In this document: positions 31,728-41,839 of the stretch, in pieces | Numbering within the stretch: the first letter of the stretch is position 1 | How the letters are laid out: the number at the start of each line of letters is the position of its first letter | Notes under the pieces: generated by a model | The model's database searches: none | Told to the model about the DNA's origin: nothing | What the model saw: the letters and a program-made list of their open reading frames with translations, nothing else | Program-made: the position numbers and the translations under genes | Source of the DNA: Nocardia macrotermitis | GTDB taxonomy: Bacteria; Actinomycetota; Actinomycetes; Mycobacteriales; Mycobacteriaceae | Direction of reading: 5' to 3' | NCBI RefSeq assembly: GCF_009604405.1 | Contig: NZ_WEGK01000003.1 | Location: 186,001 to 250,000, forward strand | Length of the DNA: 64,000 bases

Positions 31728-33263
31728 GTGAACGGGGCGTTGCTGGTCGCCGGGACAACCTCGGACGCAGGGAAAAGTGTTGTGGTGGCAGGGATGTGTC
31801 GGATGTTGGCGCGGCGGGGGGTGCGGGTGGCGCCGTTCAAGGCGCAGAACATGTCGAACAATTCGGTGGTGGCGCTCGATGGCGGGGAGATCGGGCGGGC
31901 GCAGGCGTTGCAGGCGCGGGCGTGCGGGTTGGAGCCGAGTGTGCGGTTCAATCCGGTGCTGCTGAAGCCGGGGAGTGACCGGCGGTCGCAACTGGTGGTG
32001 CGGGGGCGGGCGGTGGACACCGTGGGGGCGCGGGACTATTTCCGGCGCCGGCGCGAACTGCGCGCGGTGGTGGCCGACGAATTGGCCGCGCTGCGGGCCG
32101 AATTCGATGTGGTGATCTGCGAGGGGGCCGGATCGCCCGCCGAAATCAATCTGCGGGCAACGGATCTGGCGAATATGGGGTTGGCGCGGGCGGCGGAACT
32201 GCCGGTCGTCCTGGTCGGCGATATCGATCGCGGGGGTGTGCTCGCGCATCTGTTCGGGACCGTCGCGATTCTGGAACCCGAAGATCAGCAACTGATCTGC
32301 GGATTCATCGTCAACAAGTTCCGCGGCGATGTCCAGTTGCTGCGGCCGGGCCTGGACACGCTCACCGAACTCACCGGACGTCCCACGCTCGGCGTGCTGC
32401 CCTTCGCCGAAGATCTCTGGATCGATGCGGAGGATTCCCTCGGCACCGTCGCCGACGCCCCGGTCGGCCGCCCGCGCCCACCGCTCGGGACCGAATGGCT
32501 CACCGTCGCGGCGATCCGGCTGCCGCGCATCTCCAACTCCACCGACGTCGAGGCGCTGGCCTGCGAACCCGGCGTCTCGGTGCGCTGGGCGGGCGACCCG
32601 TCCCGGCTGGCCGACGCCGACCTGGTGGTGCTGCCGGGCAGCAAATCCACCGTGAGCGATCTGGAATGGTTGCGCCGCACCGGAATCGCCGACGCCCTGT
32701 GCGCGCGGGCCGCCGCCGGACGGCCGATCCTGGGCATCTGCGGCGGCTATCAGATGCTGGCCCGCCGCATCCTGGACGATGTCGAATCGAGCGCGGGCGA
32801 GGTCGCCGGGCTGGGCCTGCTGGATCTGGACATCGAATTCACCGAGCCGAAGGTGTTGCGCCACACCACCGGTCGCGCCGCCGACACCCGAATCCCGTTG
32901 CGCGGTTACGAAATCCACTACGGCCGCGCCCGCCGCACCGGCGACCCGGCCTGGCTCGAACTCGACGACGGCCGTACCGAAGGCAGCGCGCGCGGCGCGA
33001 TCCGCGGCACCCACCTGCACGGCCTGATGGAATCCGACGAGTTCCGCCGATCGTGGTTGCGCGAGGTCGCCGCACAGGCCGGACGATCAGGATTCGTTGT
33101 CGCCGAAGATGTTTCGGCCGTCGCCGAACGCGAAGCCCAACTCGACCTGCTCGCCGACCTGATCGAAGAACATCTCGACACCGGTGAGTTGGAACGTCTG
33201 ATGACAACCGGCGCCCCCACCGGTCTGCCCATACTCACCGCTACGCGAAGTCGGGATAGCTGA
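31728..33263 (+). CDS. cobQ: Cobyric acid synthase
   Basis: 511-aa CobQ (CbiP), which amidates four side chains of adenosylcobyrinate a,c-diamide using glutamine and ATP. Seen: N-terminal dethiobiotin-synthetase-like ATPase with GTTSDAGKS (9-17) and [41 protein letters not shown]-terminal class I-like glutamine amidotransferase with [15 protein letters not shown], nucleophile Cys338 in [10 protein letters not shown], and the partner His in GTHLHGL. GTG 31728 opens directly on the ATPase domain. Downstream gene is a small hydrolase-like protein, and cobO/cobB follow 9 kb on. Confidence 0.97.
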   Translation: MNGALLVAGTTSDAGKSVVVAGMCRMLARRGVRVAPFKAQNMSNNSVVALDGGEIGRAQALQARACGLEPSVRFNPVLLKPGSDRRSQLVVRGRAVDTVGARDYFRRRRELRAVVADELAALRAEFDVVICEGAGSPAEINLRATDLANMGLARAAELPVVLVGDIDRGGVLAHLFGTVAILEPEDQQLICGFIVNKFRGDVQLLRPGLDTLTELTGRPTLGVLPFAEDLWIDAEDSLGTVADAPVGRPRPPLGTEWLTVAAIRLPRISNSTDVEALACEPGVSVRWAGDPSRLADADLVVLPGSKSTVSDLEWLRRTGIADALCARAAAGRPILGICGGYQMLARRILDDVESSAGEVAGLGLLDLDIEFTEPKVLRHTTGRAADTRIPLRGYEIHYGRARRTGDPAWLELDDGRTEGSARGAIRGTHLHGLMESDEFRRSWLREVAAQAGRSGFVVAEDVSAVAEREAQLDLLADLIEEHLDTGELERLMTTGAPTGLPILTATRSRDS

Positions 33264-33411
33264 CCGCGCCGTGTGAGAACCGCCTCCTGACCGGCCGGGA
33301 GTGGTCCACGCAACGTTCGGGTGACAGTGCGTGGCCGAGCTCGCGACGGCCTCGGTGACGTGGCCAGTGACACCGGGTTTCCCGGTGTTCGGCCGTGTAG
33401 CGTGGGGCGGC

Positions 33412-33975
33412 ATGGAAACACGGCGGATCGCGGTCGGTGACCGTGCCTGGACCGTTCGAATCGATGGCTCACAGTTCCGGCACGCGGTTGTGCTGCTGCC
33501 CGACGCGGGCGCACCGGCCGACGTCTACGACGCGGTGTGCGCCAGGCTGAACACCTCGGATCTGCGCACGATCGTGCTGGAATCGATCGAGGGACTCGAC
33601 ACCGCGACGATCTACGCGATCCTGGACGACCTCGGCGTCCCGTGGGCCAACCTCGCCGGATACGGCGCGGGCGCGGATCTGGCCTGGCAGCTCGCCGCGC
33701 GCGGTTTCGGCCGGTTCATGGGTCTGGTCGCCGCGGGGCGTGGACATCCGGCCGCCCCCGGCGCGGACGATACCGTCGCCGACGCCGGATGCCCGGCCGT
33801 GGAGATTCCCACCACCGTCGTCGCGACCAAGGAACTGCCGCGTGCGATCGCCGAATCCGCGGCCCGCCACGTCTACGGGGAATTCCGCGTCACCCAGGTC
33901 GACGTGACCGATCCGCCCGTCGAAGCCGCTCAGGAATTCGCGACCGAGATCGTGCTGCGCAGCGGCCAGTGGTGA
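33412..33975 (+). CDS. Small alpha/beta-hydrolase-fold protein (unrecognised)
   Basis: 187-aa protein resembling a reduced alpha/beta hydrolase. Seen: opening strands TRRIAVGDRAWTVRIDGSQF, VVLLPDAGAPADVYDAVCAR (oxyanion-side region), and NLAGYGAGADLAWQLAARGF at the nucleophile-elbow position, where the usual GxSxG reads GYGAG, so the catalytic Ser is replaced by Gly. It ends with IVLRSGQW. This argues for a non-catalytic relative. ATG 33412 is preferred because the longer frame from 33331 has no support. Convergent with the Rv2854-like hydrolase. Confidence 0.65.
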   Translation: METRRIAVGDRAWTVRIDGSQFRHAVVLLPDAGAPADVYDAVCARLNTSDLRTIVLESIEGLDTATIYAILDDLGVPWANLAGYGAGADLAWQLAARGFGRFMGLVAAGRGHPAAPGADDTVADAGCPAVEIPTTVVATKELPRAIAESAARHVYGEFRVTQVDVTDPPVEAAQEFATEIVLRSGQW

Positions 33976-33993
33976 GTGACAGACCGTAACTAC

Positions 33994-35019
33994 TCAGGCG
34001 CGCTGGTCCGCCAGCCAGCGCAGCCAGGAATCCAATTCGATGAACGCCCGCTGCCGCACCGCCTCGGCGGACAGGAAAACGTCGTGGCGGGCACCCTCGA
34101 TCGGCACGATATTGGTGCGTTCGCCCAGGCAGCCGGACCAGCGCTGGATCTGGCGCACATCCAGCACGGTGTCCGCGACATCGGCCGCGGGTCCGTACTC
34201 GCGCATGAACTTGGTCATCTTCGACCGCAGAATCAATGCCGGAACGCCGACGTCCAGACCGCGCTGCAACTGGGCATGCCCCCGCCGGATCGCCCGCAAC
34301 CAGCCGAAATGCACCGGATATCCGCTCAGCGGCTTCCAGTCCAGGTCGTAATCCCATTCCCCGGCCGCGCTGTGATGCAGGCTGTCGCCGTAGGTGGTGA
34401 CCTTCTGCCCGGGCAGTGTGGCCATCGCGCGCAGGCGGCCCAGCCCGCCGATCACGGTGTCGCCGATGATGGTCCGGTAGTAGGCCGGACCCTGGAGGTC
34501 GAACCAGGGGCTGTTCAACACCAGCCCGCTGATCCCTTGTGCGGCAACACCTTCCGAGCGCTGGAGACGATCCAGCCACAGCGGCGTCACCAGCCCGCCG
34601 GTGGAGTGACCCATCACCAGCACCGGCAGATCCGTCTCGGTGCGCACGATGCGCAGCGACTCGTTCAACTCCGCGTCGTACAGCGCCAGATCGGTCACGT
34701 AGTGCGGCGTCTGCCCCGGACGTTGCGACCGCCCGCACTTGCGCAGATCCAGCGCGAAGAACCGATATCCCTGCGCGGCCATGTGCTCGGCCAGATGCCG
34801 CTGGAAGAAATAGTCCGTGAAGCCGTGCACGTACAGCACCGCGGCGGTGGTCTCGACCGCCGCGGTCGTCGGCAGATAACGGACCAGGGTCGCCTCGACG
34901 GTGCCCTCGCCGTCCGGGTCGGTGCCCAGCGGGATCCGGTGCTGTTCGTATCCCTCGCCCAGGATGTCGGGCTGCCAGGAGTCCGTCAGCGGCCGGGTCA
35001 GCGGCGTTTCGTTCGTCAC
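33994..35019 (-). CDS. Alpha/beta hydrolase, lysophospholipase-like (Rv2854-like)
   Basis: 341-aa serine hydrolase. Seen: AVLYVHGFTDYFFQRHLAEH (oxyanion loop), YRFFALDLRKCGRSQRPGQT, nucleophile elbow VLVMGHSTGG with Ser139, then PVHFGWLRAIRRGHAQLQRG and a C-terminal VPIEGARHDVFLS holding the catalytic His, as in monoacylglycerol lipases. GTG 35019 gives a protein of the expected length; the frame continues to 35454 but with unlikely composition. It occupies the position of Rv2854 next to mqo, which is divergent across 232 bp. No signal peptide. Confidence 0.88.
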   Translation of the reverse strand: MTNETPLTRPLTDSWQPDILGEGYEQHRIPLGTDPDGEGTVEATLVRYLPTTAAVETTAAVLYVHGFTDYFFQRHLAEHMAAQGYRFFALDLRKCGRSQRPGQTPHYVTDLALYDAELNESLRIVRTETDLPVLVMGHSTGGLVTPLWLDRLQRSEGVAAQGISGLVLNSPWFDLQGPAYYRTIIGDTVIGGLGRLRAMATLPGQKVTTYGDSLHHSAAGEWDYDLDWKPLSGYPVHFGWLRAIRRGHAQLQRGLDVGVPALILRSKMTKFMREYGPAADVADTVLDVRQIQRWSGCLGERTNIVPIEGARHDVFLSAEAVRQRAFIELDSWLRWLADQRA

Positions 35020-35251
35020 AGCCCCTACGATATTCGACCCGCTCAGCGACGTCGCGGCGCAGGTGCGCCGCTCGCGGCGGGTGTGGCGGTTTCGGAAACG
35101 GGCATGCCGAGGGGCAGAATCAGGTTGAAGTGAACGACGGGTAACCTCGAACCCGCCGTATTCGCCGGAATTCCGGTGACGCACAACACAATGCCCAGGT
35201 TGGTCCGCCCGGGGCGCGACCGCGCACAAGGACAAGGAAGTCGAAGTACCC

Positions 35252-36763
35252 GTGCCGAACGCAGCGATGACTGAAAAGACCGATGTAGTCCTCATCGGTG
35301 CCGGCATCATGAGTGCCACCCTGGGCGCACTGCTCCGCCAGTTGCAGCCCGACTGGTCGATCACGATGTTCGAGCGCCTGGATGCCGCAGCCCCCGAGAG
35401 CAGCGATCCCTGGAACAACGCCGGTACCGGGCATTCCGCGTTGTGCGAGCTCAACTACACCCCCCGCACCGCCGACGGCGTCGACGTGTCCAAGGCCGTC
35501 GACATCAACGAGCGGTTCCAGGTCTCGCGGCAGTTCTGGTCCTACGCGGTGGAGAACGGTGTGCTGGACACGCCGTCCGAATTCATCAACCCGATTCCGC
35601 ACGTCAGCTTCACGCACGGCGCGGACGGCGTGGAGTACCTGCGCAAGCGTTACGAGGCGCTGGCCCGGCACCCGCTGTTCGAGGGGATGGAGTTCATCGA
35701 CTCGTCCGACGAGTTCGCGCGGCGGCTGCCGCTGATGGCCAAGGGCCGCGATTTCTCCGATTCGGTGGCATTGAACTGGAGTGCCAAGGGCACCGACATC
35801 AACTTCGGCGCACTCACCAAGCAGCTGCTGGCCTACCTGGGGCGTTCGGGTGTGGACACCGCGTTCGGCACCGAGGTGCGGAACCTGTCCAAGCAGTCCG
35901 ACGGCAGCTGGGATGTCAAGGTGCGCAACACCCGTACCGGTTCGACCCGGACGGTGAACGCGAAATTCGTCTTCGTCGGCGCGGGCGGTTACGCGCTGCC
36001 GCTGTTGCAGAAGGCCGGTATCCGCGAGATCGCGGGCTTCGCCGGATTCCCGGTCAGCGGTCAGTTCCTGCGCTGCACCGATCCCGAGCTGGTGACCCGG
36101 CACGAGGCCAAGGTATACGGCATGGCCGCGGTCGGTGCGCCGCCGATGTCGGTGCCGCACTTGGACACTCGCGTCATCGACGGTAAGCGCGGACTGCTGT
36201 TCGGCCCGTACGCGGGCTGGACGCCGAAGTTCCTGAAGGACGGCAAGTACGTCGACCTGTTCAAGTCGATCCGCCCCGGCAACCTGACGCCGATGCTGGG
36301 CGTCGGCGTGACCGAGCTGGGTCTGGTGAAGTACCTGGTCAGCGAGCTGCTCAAGTCGCCCGCGGGCAAGGTCAACGCGATGGAGGAGTTCATCCCGCGC
36401 GCCGACGGGCACGACTGGGAGTTGATCACCGCCGGTCAGCGTGTGCAGATCATTCGCCGCAAGGGTGTGGGCGGGGTGCTCGAGCTGGGTACCGCGGTCA
36501 TCAACGCCGAGGACGGGTCCATCGCGGGTCTGCTCGGCGCCTCGCCGGGTGCGTCGACCTGTGTGAGCGCGATGCTGGACGTGTTGCAGCGCTGCTTCCC
36601 GCGCGAGTACGCGGACTGGACGCCGCAGCTCAAGGCCATGGTTCCGTCGCTGGGCGTGAAGCTCTCGGAGAACCAGGCGCTGTACCATGAGGTGTGGGAC
36701 TGGTCGAACAAGGCGCTCGGCCTGACCGCGAACACTCCGGAGGTAGAACTCGCGCAGCGCTGA
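35252..36763 (+). CDS. mqo: Malate:quinone oxidoreductase
   Basis: 503-aa FAD-dependent peripheral membrane enzyme that oxidises malate to oxaloacetate and passes electrons to menaquinone. Seen: [20 protein letters not shown] at the N-terminus, [89 protein letters not shown] and [20 protein letters not shown]. All are diagnostic for Mqo. GTG 35252 (or ATG 35267) starts it. Matches Rv2852c in gene order and is followed 21 bp later by the same GNAT gene. Confidence 0.98.
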   Translation: MPNAAMTEKTDVVLIGAGIMSATLGALLRQLQPDWSITMFERLDAAAPESSDPWNNAGTGHSALCELNYTPRTADGVDVSKAVDINERFQVSRQFWSYAVENGVLDTPSEFINPIPHVSFTHGADGVEYLRKRYEALARHPLFEGMEFIDSSDEFARRLPLMAKGRDFSDSVALNWSAKGTDINFGALTKQLLAYLGRSGVDTAFGTEVRNLSKQSDGSWDVKVRNTRTGSTRTVNAKFVFVGAGGYALPLLQKAGIREIAGFAGFPVSGQFLRCTDPELVTRHEAKVYGMAAVGAPPMSVPHLDTRVIDGKRGLLFGPYAGWTPKFLKDGKYVDLFKSIRPGNLTPMLGVGVTELGLVKYLVSELLKSPAGKVNAMEEFIPRADGHDWELITAGQRVQIIRRKGVGGVLELGTAVINAEDGSIAGLLGASPGASTCVSAMLDVLQRCFPREYADWTPQLKAMVPSLGVKLSENQALYHEVWDWSNKALGLTANTPEVELAQR

Positions 36764-36784
36764 GCGATGTGATAGCAAGGCGCG

Positions 36785-37234
36785 ATGATGTCAACGGTTT
36801 CTCTCAAAAGGTCATGGGCCGCGGATCTGGACACCGCGACCCTGTACAAGCTGTTGAAGCTCCGCGTCCAAGTCTTCGTCGTCGAACAGAAATGCGCCTA
36901 TCCGGAACTGGACGGATTGGATCTGCTGCCCGAGACCCGGCACCTGTGGCTCGACGACGAGGGTGAGGCGATCAGCACGCTGCGTCTGCTCGAGGAGCAC
37001 GAGAACGGGGTGAAGTCGTTCCGCATCGGTCGGCTGTGCACCACGCCGGCGGCTCGTGGGCACGGGTACACCACCCGGTTGTTGCAAGCCGCGCTCGCCG
37101 AAACCGGTTCGGCCACAGTGCGTCTCAACGCGCAGACCTATCTGATCGATATGTACACCAAGCACGGTTTCGTCACCGACGGCGAGGAGTGCATCGAGGA
37201 CGGTATTCCGCACATTCCGATGCGGCGCGGTTAG
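36785..37234 (+). CDS. ElaA-type GNAT acetyltransferase (Rv2851c-like)
   Basis: 149-aa GNAT of the ElaA type. Seen: LYKLLKLRVQVFVVEQKCAY (ElaA hallmark), DGLDLLPETRHLWLDDEGEA, RIGRLCTTPAARGHGYTTRL (acetyl-CoA binding loop) and LNAQTYLIDMYTKHGFVTDG. The protein fills the whole fold and stands right after mqo as in M. tuberculosis. ATG 36785. Followed by a terminator hairpin. Confidence 0.93.
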   Translation: MMSTVSLKRSWAADLDTATLYKLLKLRVQVFVVEQKCAYPELDGLDLLPETRHLWLDDEGEAISTLRLLEEHENGVKSFRIGRLCTTPAARGHGYTTRLLQAALAETGSATVRLNAQTYLIDMYTKHGFVTDGEECIEDGIPHIPMRRG

Positions 37235-37240
37235 GTCGCG

Positions 37241-37271
37241 GGTCCCGCAGCCCGGAAGTGGTTGCGGGACC
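37241..37271. terminator. Bidirectional terminator between GNAT and EI24 genes
   Basis: GGTCCCGCA (37241-37249) / TGCGGGACC (37263-37271), perfect 9-bp stem (extendable with GCG..CGC), located at the convergent junction; followed on the plus strand by GCCTGTTTCGG. Confidence 0.7.
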
Positions 37272-37287
37272 GCCTGTTTCGGATGTG

Positions 37288-38028
37288 CTAGGCGATCGGC
37301 TCGTGGCGCACCGCGCGGGTGAGCAGGGTCGCTCCCGCCACCGCGCCCGGCATCAGCAGGATCGCGACGAACGGCACCAGGAACACCACCGCGAGCGGAA
37401 TTCCGAAGCCCCACACCAGCATTCGGCGTGAGCGCAGCAACTTCAACTGCTCGCGCAGGGCGATACCGCGACGTTGCATGGCGACACCGGTGAGTTCCTG
37501 GACCAGGAAGAATCCGGTGACGCCGATACCCACCACGGGCACCACCGTCTGCCCCACGACGGGGATGAATCCGGCCGCGAACAGCACCACCGCCCACACC
37601 AGGGCCCGCAGCACCAACGCGATGCCGTCCTTGATCGACTGCCACGTCGACAACTCCGGCCCCGGCGGCATCTCACCCGGGGACTGATCGCGATCCACGT
37701 GTTCGGCCAGCGCCTCGTAGAACGGCTGGCCCAGCGCCAATGTCAGCGCGGTGAACGTGATCACGGCCAGGAACAGGCACAGGACCAGCAGCAACACGTC
37801 CAGGAAGCCGCGCAGCACCCCAGGCCACGGCGAGGCCCAATGGTCCGCGAACGGCGTCGCCCATGCGACCACGTCCCCCACGAACCACGCCACCACGACG
37901 ATCGCGACCACATACAACACCAACGCGATCACCCCCGGCACCAGCGCATACCCGAACCGCCGCCGATGCGTGGCCACCCACCGCTGCCCACGCAACAAAT
38001 ACCCGAACCCCACCGCCAGATCCCGCAC
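37288..38028 (-). CDS. EI24/CysZ-like membrane protein
   Basis: 246-aa integral membrane protein of the EI24 domain family. Seen: opening LAVGFGYLLRGQRWVATHRR, four or more TM helices (ALVPGVIALVLYVVAIVVVA, GFLDVLLLVLCLFLAVITFT, ALVWAVVLFAAGFIPVVGQT, GFGIPLAVVFLVPFVAILLM) and a cytoplasmic LGQPFYEALAEHVDRDQ region typical of the family. CysZ relatives conduct sulphate; the actinobacterial members are uncharacterised. Convergent with the GNAT gene; about 700 bp upstream is gene-poor. Confidence 0.88.
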   Translation of the reverse strand: MRDLAVGFGYLLRGQRWVATHRRRFGYALVPGVIALVLYVVAIVVVAWFVGDVVAWATPFADHWASPWPGVLRGFLDVLLLVLCLFLAVITFTALTLALGQPFYEALAEHVDRDQSPGEMPPGPELSTWQSIKDGIALVLRALVWAVVLFAAGFIPVVGQTVVPVVGIGVTGFFLVQELTGVAMQRRGIALREQLKLLRSRRMLVWGFGIPLAVVFLVPFVAILLMPGAVAGATLLTRAVRHEPIA

Positions 38029-38742
38029 GCGCGCAGTCTATTCGGTCGGGTGTGAAAACGCTTGCGGGGTGAGTGGTTTCGTGGCCGGTGGGACTGTCGC
38101 GCCGCACCTGAGCCTGCAGGATCGGCGGCCGTACCGAGACCACCGAACGTGCCCCGGAGCCGAAATCGCGCTCACTCAGGCACGCTGCCACCCCGCACCC
38201 GAGAACTACTCGCACGACGCAAAGCCCCCGGCAACCGCCGCATGGAGGCATTACGAGTACTCGAGCGCCGAATCTCGGACGCCGTCTTCCACGCCATGGC
38301 CAACGACCACCTGGCCTCGACAGCTCGACAGAGGAGCGAGCGACCCTCCCGAGTACTCGTTTTCGTGGCCGGTCCGGACGTTCGGGCGGCGATCGACGTG
38401 CGGTGTCGCCGTGTTCCGGAGGTGTGGGGCGGGGGCGTCCTGGTCGGTGATCTCGTCGGCGGTGCGGTTGTCGGCGATCGGCAGACCTGTGCGCCGCCGG
38501 TCTGTGCGAGCAGGCGTTCGTGCAGGGCGAGCAGGACGGCGTCGGACGGGGTTTCGCCGGTTGTGGCTGCGAGTTGGTGTGCGAGGCGGTCCGTTACTCG
38601 GGAACCGATCGTGAGCGCGATGTCTGGAGCGAAGCGGGAGAGTTCGTGCCTGGATGCGGTGGTTGCGAAGAGTTGTGTGGGTGGGGGTGGTCACAGCGAG
38701 GGCGGGGGTCGGCGGGTTGGGGGTGCGCAATAGAGTTGGGGC
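38029..38742. other. Gene-poor region between EI24 and Mg-chelatase-like genes
   Basis: About 710 bp. Apart from the antitoxin-like relic at 38390-38621 I see no gene. The 10-bp palindrome CGAGTACTCG occurs twice (38254-38263 and 38350-38359), 96 bp apart. Promoters of the flanking divergent genes should be here. Confidence 0.5.
38390..38621 (-). pseudogene. VapB-like (PSK-type) antitoxin relic
   Basis: Minus-strand codons read ALTIGSRVTDRLAHQLAATT then GETPSDAVLLALHERLLAQ, the N-terminal pattern of Rv0623-type VapB antitoxins, but in place of the initiator there is an ATC. The expected C-terminal element LP.LDDRSADEI appears as LPIADNRTADEI in another frame at about 38446-38485. Loss of the start codon and one frameshift near 38495 make this a pseudogene. 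No PIN-domain toxin follows downstream. Confidence 0.6.
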
Positions 38743-40713
38743 GTGTCCGAGTCCGTTGTCGATGTCGCCGTCAGTTCCGTGTCCGCCTCGGGGGAGGCCG
38801 GGTTTCCGTTTTCGGCGGTGGTGGGGCAGGAGCGGTTGCAGCTGGCGTTGATTCTCTGTGCGGTGCATCCCGGGATCGGGGGTGTGCTGGTGCGCGGGGA
38901 GAAGGGGACGGCGAAGTCGACCGTGGTGCGGGCGTTGGCGCAGCTGTTGCCGCCGGTGGCCGACGAGCGGGGCGGGGAGCGGGCGGCGCGGCTGGTGGAG
39001 TTGCCGGTGGGGGCGACCGAGGACCGGGTGGTCGGGTCGCTGGATCTGCAACGGGTGCTGCGGGACGGGGAGCAGGCGTTTCGGCCCGGGTTGCTGGCGG
39101 CGGCGCATCACGGCGTGCTCTATGTGGACGAGGTCAATCTGCTGCACGACCATCTGGTCGATGTGCTGCTGGACGCGGCGGCCATGGGGCGGGTGCATAT
39201 CGAGCGGGACGGGGTGTCGCATTCGCATCCGGCACGGTTCGTGCTGGTCGGGACGATGAATCCGGAGGAGGGGGAGTTGCGGCCGCAGTTGCTGGACCGG
39301 TTCGGGTTGACCGTCGACGTGGCCGCCTCCCGCGATGTGGATGTGCGGATGGCCGTCGTGCGTCGCCGGTTGGATTACGAGGCCGATCCGAACGCGTTCG
39401 CCGACCGGTACGCCGAGGCGGATCGTGAGATCGCCGACCGGATTCTCATCGCTCGCGAACTGGTCGGCGAGGTCGAGTTGGACGATGTGGAGCTGCGGCG
39501 GATCGCCGCGCTGTGCGCCAGTTTCGATGTGGACGGTATGCGGGCGGATCTGGTCGTCGCGCGCACCGCGACGGCGCATGCGGCGTGGCGTGGAAGTCGT
39601 TGCGTGACAGCTGATGACGTGCGGATCGCCGCGGAACTCGCACTGCCGCACCGGCGTCGGCGCGATCCGTTCGACGAGCCCGGTATCAGCGAGGAGCAGC
39701 TCGAGGAGGCGATGCGGCAGGCTGCCGAGGAGGCCGGGCGGGCCGAATCGAACTCGGACGAATCCTCCGGTCCCGCAGGCGAATCGGAGGACTCGCAACC
39801 CGATGATCCGACACCCGGGCAGGACGGTTCGGAGCATCCCGACGACGATCCGGACGGCGGACCCGGCGGCGGCGCCCCCGAGGGACGGACCGGTACTCCG
39901 GCGAATTCTGTTGCGCGACCGCCTCGTTGGGAGGTGCAGGGGGTCGGTGAGGGTGCGCCGGGACGACGTTCCCGGGCCAGCACCCGGCACGGGCGCGTCG
40001 TGCGGGCCGTGCCCGATGCCGCCGCCGGACTGCATCTGCTCGGTACGGTCTTCGCCGCCGCGCCACACCAGCGGGCTCGCGGCCGGTTCACCGGACCGCT
40101 CGCGCTCGCGGCGGAGGATCTGCGCGGCGCGTATCGCGAAGGGCGCGAAGGCAATCTGGTGATCTTCGTGGTCGACACCTCGGGTTCGATGGCCGCGCGC
40201 GATCGGCTCTCGGCGGTGACCGGCGCGATCGTGGCGCTGCTGCGCGATGCCTATCAGCGGCGGGACAAGGTCGCGGTGATCACCATGCGCGGTAGCGAGG
40301 CCGAGTTGGTGCTGCCGCCGACGTCCTCGGTGGATATCGCGGTGCGGCGGCTGGCGGGGTTGCGCACCGGGGGTAAGACGCCGCTGGCGCACGGTCTGGT
40401 CGAGGCGCGTGCGGTGATTCGGCGTGAGCGCGTTCGGGATCCACAGCGGCGTGCGATGGTCGTGCTGCTCACCGACGGCCGTGCCACCGGCGGCACGGAT
40501 CCGGTCCCGCGTGCGCGCGCTGCCGCCCGTGTGCTGGCCGGTGACGGCGTGACCGGTGTCGTGGTCGATTGCGAGCACGGCAAGATCCGCTTGGGCCTGG
40601 CCGCCGAACTCGCCCGTGACCTGCGTGCCACCTACATTCGCCTGGCCGAGATCACCGGCGATTCCGTTGCGGGCGTTGTGCGTTCGCAGGTTTCGGGCGT
40701 TCGCGCGGCGTAG
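38743..40713 (+). CDS. Magnesium/cobalt chelatase-like ATPase with VWA domain (Rv2850c-like)
   Basis: 656-aa fusion of a ChlI-like AAA+ ATPase and a ChlD-like metal-coordinating domain. Seen: Walker [10 protein letters not shown] (52-60), [20 protein letters not shown] (Walker B and AAA signature helices), an acidic/Pro-rich linker (about 325-400, [20 protein letters not shown]), and a VWA domain with MIDAS D478-T-S-G-S482 ([14 protein letters not shown]) and [14 protein letters not shown]. Matches Rv2850c, next to cobO. Probably the chelatase subunit for metal insertion into a corrinoid or tetrapyrrole together with a CobN/ChlH-type subunit not encoded here. GTG 38743. Confidence 0.93.
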   Translation: MSESVVDVAVSSVSASGEAGFPFSAVVGQERLQLALILCAVHPGIGGVLVRGEKGTAKSTVVRALAQLLPPVADERGGERAARLVELPVGATEDRVVGSLDLQRVLRDGEQAFRPGLLAAAHHGVLYVDEVNLLHDHLVDVLLDAAAMGRVHIERDGVSHSHPARFVLVGTMNPEEGELRPQLLDRFGLTVDVAASRDVDVRMAVVRRRLDYEADPNAFADRYAEADREIADRILIARELVGEVELDDVELRRIAALCASFDVDGMRADLVVARTATAHAAWRGSRCVTADDVRIAAELALPHRRRRDPFDEPGISEEQLEEAMRQAAEEAGRAESNSDESSGPAGESEDSQPDDPTPGQDGSEHPDDDPDGGPGGGAPEGRTGTPANSVARPPRWEVQGVGEGAPGRRSRASTRHGRVVRAVPDAAAGLHLLGTVFAAAPHQRARGRFTGPLALAAEDLRGAYREGREGNLVIFVVDTSGSMAARDRLSAVTGAIVALLRDAYQRRDKVAVITMRGSEAELVLPPTSSVDIAVRRLAGLRTGGKTPLAHGLVEARAVIRRERVRDPQRRAMVVLLTDGRATGGTDPVPRARAAARVLAGDGVTGVVVDCEHGKIRLGLAAELARDLRATYIRLAEITGDSVAGVVRSQVSGVRAA

Positions 40714-40760
40714 ATCGGGACACGGCTACCGCCTTCACTCCGGCATGCGCCGGATATCGC

Positions 40761-40950
40761 GGAGAAGGCCCGGGGATAACGCGGAGAAGACTCGGGCGTC
40801 GTGGAGTAGGCCTGGGCGTCGCGAGAAGGTCCGGGCGTCGTGGAGTAGGCCTGGGCGTCGTGGAGTAGGCCCGGGCGTCGTGGAGAAGGCCCGGGCGTCG
40901 TGGAGAAGGCCCGGGCGTCGTGGAGAAGGCTTGGATGTCGCGGACAAGAC
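40761..40950. repeat. 20-bp tandem repeat filling a convergent junction
   Basis: About nine near-identical 20-bp units of the form GGAGAAGGCCCGGGCGTCGT, without spacers, between the convergent chelatase and sirtuin genes. Two unit variants (GGAGAAGG and GGAGTAGG) alternate in blocks, one copy is 1 bp short. Each unit contains the palindrome-like GGCCCGGGC. Likely a VNTR; possible transcription roadblock. Confidence 0.8.
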
Positions 40951-40966
40951 GGGTGATACCGGGGGC

Positions 40967-41809
40967 TTACTGTGTGGCGGTGAAGTGGTCCGCCAGCGCG
41001 GTGAGGAGTTCCGAGCAGCCCGCGTCGACGGTGAGATCGGCGAGGTCGTCGCCTCGGGTGCGGCCGCGGTTCACGATGACGACCGGGTGCGAGGTCTTGG
41101 CCGCGTGCCGCACGAAGCGCAGGCCCGACATGACGGTGAGCGAGGAACCCGCGGCCAGTAACACCTCGGAGTCGTCGACCAGTGCGTACGCCTCTGCCAC
41201 GCGGTCCTTGGGCACGTTCTCGCCGAAGTAGACGATGTCGGGTTTGAGCATTCCGCCGCAGTGGGCGCAGTCGATCATGCGGAAGTGCGCGGTATCGGTG
41301 ACGACCGCGTCGGCGTCGGGCGCGACCTCGAGTCCGTCGGTGAGCGATTCGGCGAAGCCGGGATTGGCGTCCTCGAGCCGCTCGGCCAGTGTCATCCGGG
41401 AGATCAGGGACTCGCAGTTCAGGCAGCGGACCCGCGCGTAGGTGCCGTGCAGGTCGATCACGCGGCGACTGCCCGCCTTGGTGTGCAGCAGATCCACGTT
41501 CTGGGTGATCACGCCGTTGACGATGCCTGCTCGCTCGAGCCTGGCCAGCGCGCGATGTCCGGGATTGGGCCGCGCGGCATCCATCCGCCGCCACCCGACG
41601 TGATTACGAGCCCAATACCGCTGCCGGAACACCGGATCCCCGACGAACTGCTGATATGTCATCGGATTGCGCGGCGGCGAACTCGGCCCCCGATAATCCG
41701 GAATCCCACTGTCGGTCGACAACCCCGCCCCGGTCAACACCGTCAACCGCCGCCCCGCCACCACCTCGAGCACCCGATCGACAGGACTCACGGTCAGAAC
41801 CTCCGGCAT
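40967..41809 (-). CDS. NAD-dependent protein deacylase (sirtuin)
   Basis: About 280-aa Sir2-family enzyme that removes acyl groups from lysines at the cost of NAD. Seen: GAGLSTDSGIPDYRG (27-41), TQNVDLLHTKAG (102-113), catalytic His121, zinc ligands C129/C132 and C181/C184, and GSSLTVMSGLRF for NAD binding. ATG 41809 is preferred over GTG 41839, since family members start close to this point. It sits on the opposite strand between the chelatase-like gene and cobO, genes that are neighbours in M. tuberculosis, so it is an insertion into the block. Confidence 0.95.
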   Translation of the reverse strand: MPEVLTVSPVDRVLEVVAGRRLTVLTGAGLSTDSGIPDYRGPSSPPRNPMTYQQFVGDPVFRQRYWARNHVGWRRMDAARPNPGHRALARLERAGIVNGVITQNVDLLHTKAGSRRVIDLHGTYARVRCLNCESLISRMTLAERLEDANPGFAESLTDGLEVAPDADAVVTDTAHFRMIDCAHCGGMLKPDIVYFGENVPKDRVAEAYALVDDSEVLLAAGSSLTVMSGLRFVRHAAKTSHPVVIVNRGRTRGDDLADLTVDAGCSELLTALADHFTATQ

Positions 41810-41839
41810 GAATCCAGGGTACGACCCGATCGCGGACAC

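Noticed and set aside
38251..40578. A 775-codon minus-strand frame opposite the chelatase gene
   Set aside because: Antisense shadow of the VWA/AAA+ gene; only its last segment overlaps the antitoxin relic.
40761..40950. CRISPR or coding repeat protein
   Set aside because: 20-bp period without spacers, not a multiple of three, and frames have no start signal or protein-like composition.
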